A program made the translations under genes and the position numbers. Source: Sulfurimonas sp. (lineage in GTDB: Bacteria; Campylobacterota; Campylobacteria; Campylobacterales; Sulfurimonadaceae). Taken from it: 5,799 bases of DNA. The notes beneath the pieces are model-generated. The model made no database searches, was not told where the DNA came from, and was given only the letters and a program-made list of their open reading frames with translations. Of this stretch, positions 5,793 through 5,799 are shown piece by piece. The DNA is taken from assembly GCA_024762705.1 (NCBI GenBank), contig JANTGW010000067.1, positions 1 to 5,799 of the forward strand, given 5' to 3'. Position 1 is the stretch's first letter, and every line of letters starts with the position of its first letter.

Positions 5793-5799
5793 ATAATAA

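Overview
The window is one strand of tightly packed bacterial genes, all on the + strand. The only two gaps longer than 50 bases are 2871-2923 and 4707-4762. Several features point to a Campylobacterota (Epsilonproteobacteria) relative close to Sulfurimonas. These are a LeuC of the shorter (about 420-residue) type, AT-leaning codon use, promoters with a good extended -10 and no recognisable -35, and a moaC gene overlapping a DUF493 gene. The assignment rests on protein resemblance from memory and no search was run.

Layout: 1-1049 is the 3' five-sixths of leuC (leucine biosynthesis, 5' end outside the window). 1089-2285 is an OmpA-type outer-membrane protein with a beta-barrel, three calcium-binding TSP3-like repeats and a peptidoglycan-binding domain. 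2286-2870 is mobA, which begins directly after the ompA stop codon and in the same reading frame. After a short promoter-bearing gap come moaC (2924-3394), a DUF493/YbeD-like gene (3375-3650, GTG start, 20-base overlap with moaC) and a 348-residue all-helical protein of unknown role (3660-4706). A second promoter-bearing gap precedes a four-helix membrane protein of the DUF2231 type (4763-5365). It is followed by a 45-codon gene (5368-5505) and a RelE/ParE-superfamily toxin-like gene (5505-5774). The last 25 bases are AT-rich and hold a short inverted repeat.

Probable transcription units (inferred from spacing and promoter-like sites): ompA-mobA, moaC-DUF493-helical protein, and DUF2231-small ORF-toxin. 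The two molybdenum cofactor genes act at different stages. MoaC makes cyclic pyranopterin monophosphate early on, and MobA attaches GMP to the finished cofactor at the end. They lie close together but probably in separate transcripts.

Most of the window is ordinary housekeeping sequence. The parts most worth a second look are the candidate toxin-antitoxin pair whose upstream partner is only 45 residues, the uncharacterised helical protein, and the DUF2231 protein, whose histidines all appear to face the periplasm next to a strongly acidic tail. I found no RNA gene, CRISPR array, insertion sequence or convincing rho-independent terminator.
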